Of a stretch of 64,000 bases of DNA, positions 62,973 to 64,000 are shown piece by piece. Position 1 is the first letter of the stretch, and each line of letters begins with the position of its first letter. A program made the translations under genes and the position numbers. The notes beneath the pieces were generated by a model, which worked only from the letters and a program-made list of their open reading frames with translations, was not told where the DNA came from and did no database searches. Origin of the DNA: Megaleporinus macrocephalus (taxonomy: Eukaryota > Chordata > Actinopteri > Characiformes > Anostomidae); contig CM038714.1 of NCBI GenBank assembly GCA_021613375.1, forward strand, positions 42,125,623-42,189,622. The letters run 5' to 3'.

Positions 62973-63767
62973 GGCTATACTCACACATCCAAACTGCAGG
63001 GAAATATTATTTAAGGAATACCTCAAAGCTCTTGACCTTATAAAGGCTAATCACAAACTAGGAAAGGGCTAAACATAACCTGCCCTGCTCCTGCTCATGG
63101 CTGCTCCTTGCTAGCTTTGAGGAGTGGGTGCTCTTGTAATGGTATTATAACTCAGAATGAATGGATAAGACATATCTGCTCATGCCGAAATGCTGTTAAT
63201 CCTATATTAATTGTATATCTTGTCAGTTTCGAATGCGTTTGGCCGTGTGAGTGTGTGGTATATGCAAACACAAGCGTCTAGGAGTAACTAAGAACATGTT
63301 TCAAATGAGTTGATGCACTCAAGATGTTCCACTACACTCTCTAGCCATCTAACAATAACCTAAATCAACTGAAATGTTTACATTATACTGACTAAATGAA
63401 TATATCTTGTCAGAGGTTGTGAGGGGGCTGTCTATAAACATTTACCATGGCTTAGATTATCAATATGAGGGAGATAAACAGATGTCAGCGTGAGGCAAGT
63501 TGTGTAAGTAGGTCAGTGTCTATTTAACGGGGCAGTTGTGACTCTCCAGTAGCCGTGCTAAGGTCACCTGTAGTTGAAGACCCACTTCTCAAATAAAGGT
63601 GGATCACTAATCAGCCAACCCATCAGCAAACCCATCAGGTACAGATCCGTTTTGGTTTTTTTTTTTGTTCATATCAATATTCATGTTGAAAGCTTCACAA
63701 AGTTTTGGCGTTTTGTGGATTTGGTGGCCAATCTGGTGGAAATGTGTAGCTGCATGCAACATGTGGA

Positions 63768-64000
63768 AAGACCCCGGTTTCCTCCGGGTACTCCGGTTTC
63801 CTTCCACATGTACAAAGATATGCATTATAGCTTGATTGGTCACTCTAAATTGCCCGTAGGTGTGAATGTGTGAGTGAGTGTTGGCCATGCGATGGACTGG
63901 CGAACTGTCCATGGTGTACCCCGCCTTCGTCCGATGACGCTGGGATAGGCTCCAGCCCCACCGTGACCCCGACTAGCGGGATTAAGCGGCAGATAATGGA
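63768..64000 (+). mobile_element. tRNA-derived SINE with L2-type tail, copy C (runs off the end)
   Basis: This is a plus-strand relative of 35004-35285 and 35408-35641: CACTCTAAATTGCCCGTAGG, GTTGGCCATGCGATGGAC, CTGTCCATGGTGTACCCCG, GCTGGGATAGGCTCCAGCC, GACTAGCGGGATTAAGCGGC and AGATAATGGA at the last base. It keeps TACTCCGGTTTCCTTCC upstream, absent from copy B. The tRNA-like head was not found upstream, so it is 5' truncated or the head is diverged. Confidence 0.82.

Larger units (their letters stand above)
57474..64000 (+). other. ephb2: ephb2 intron 3 (5' part)
   Basis: The intron starts GTGAGCT and runs past the window; exon 4 (CPSGTF-type sequence) is not present. 57480-58850 is GC-rich and unique-looking, with C-rich runs around 58030-58070 and 58220. 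59620-61830 and 62560-63760 show no repeat I recognise. The remaining parts hold the TIR-element copy, a SINE, the inverted and direct repeat system and the terminal SINE listed separately. No believable second gene was seen on either strand. Confidence 0.93.

Overview
The window is an intron-dominated piece of a teleost fish genome. Only two short stretches are convincingly coding, both on the + strand, and both belong to one gene: the Eph receptor tyrosine kinase ephb2. The assignment to fish rests on the repeats (hAT-type MITEs with 8-bp target duplications, a tRNA-derived SINE with an L2-type 3' tail, long AT, CT and TATC microsatellites) and on an EphB2 ectodomain that is close to, but not the same as, the mammalian one. 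The order or family of fish cannot be read from this, nor whether the gene is the ephb2a or the ephb2b copy.

Layout. 1-43783 is treated as intron 1 (at least its last 43.8 kb), because no signal-peptide exon ending in phase 1 was found. 43784-43863 is exon 2, which encodes the mature N-terminus. 43864-56788 is intron 2 (12.9 kb). 56789-57473 is exon 3, which encodes almost all of the ephrin-binding domain and the start of the cysteine-rich region. 57474-64000 is the start of intron 3; exon 4 is not reached. Joined, exons 2 and 3 read in frame through a phase-0 junction, and exon 3 ends in phase 1, as expected for the Eph family.

The most notable coding observation is that exon 2 uses a donor 15 nt downstream of the position usual in EphB genes. 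This adds five residues (SSDNS) just before the conserved WEEVSGYDE block; the usual donor position no longer holds a GT.

The rest is repeat biology. Between 37.7 and 49.4 kb, on both sides of exon 2, lie five short elements from three hAT-like MITE families, each with a recognisable 8-bp target-site duplication. A separate TIR family (ends near GCTGTCCAATGAAAAACA) recurs at about 6.8, 24.6-25.2, 30.4, 32.2 and 58.9 kb, and in the 24-25 kb cluster it is bordered by long TA arrays. Two places (9.1-10.8 kb and 59.1-62.6 kb) show a copy of a distant segment inserted between two copies of a local ~100-210 bp sequence. An ~860-bp CT tract, a 38-base G run and TA arrays up to ~75 bp are the main low-complexity blocks. 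No RNA gene, CRISPR array or second protein gene is supported; almost all other open frames are repeat or intron translations. All assignments were made by eye, without database search.
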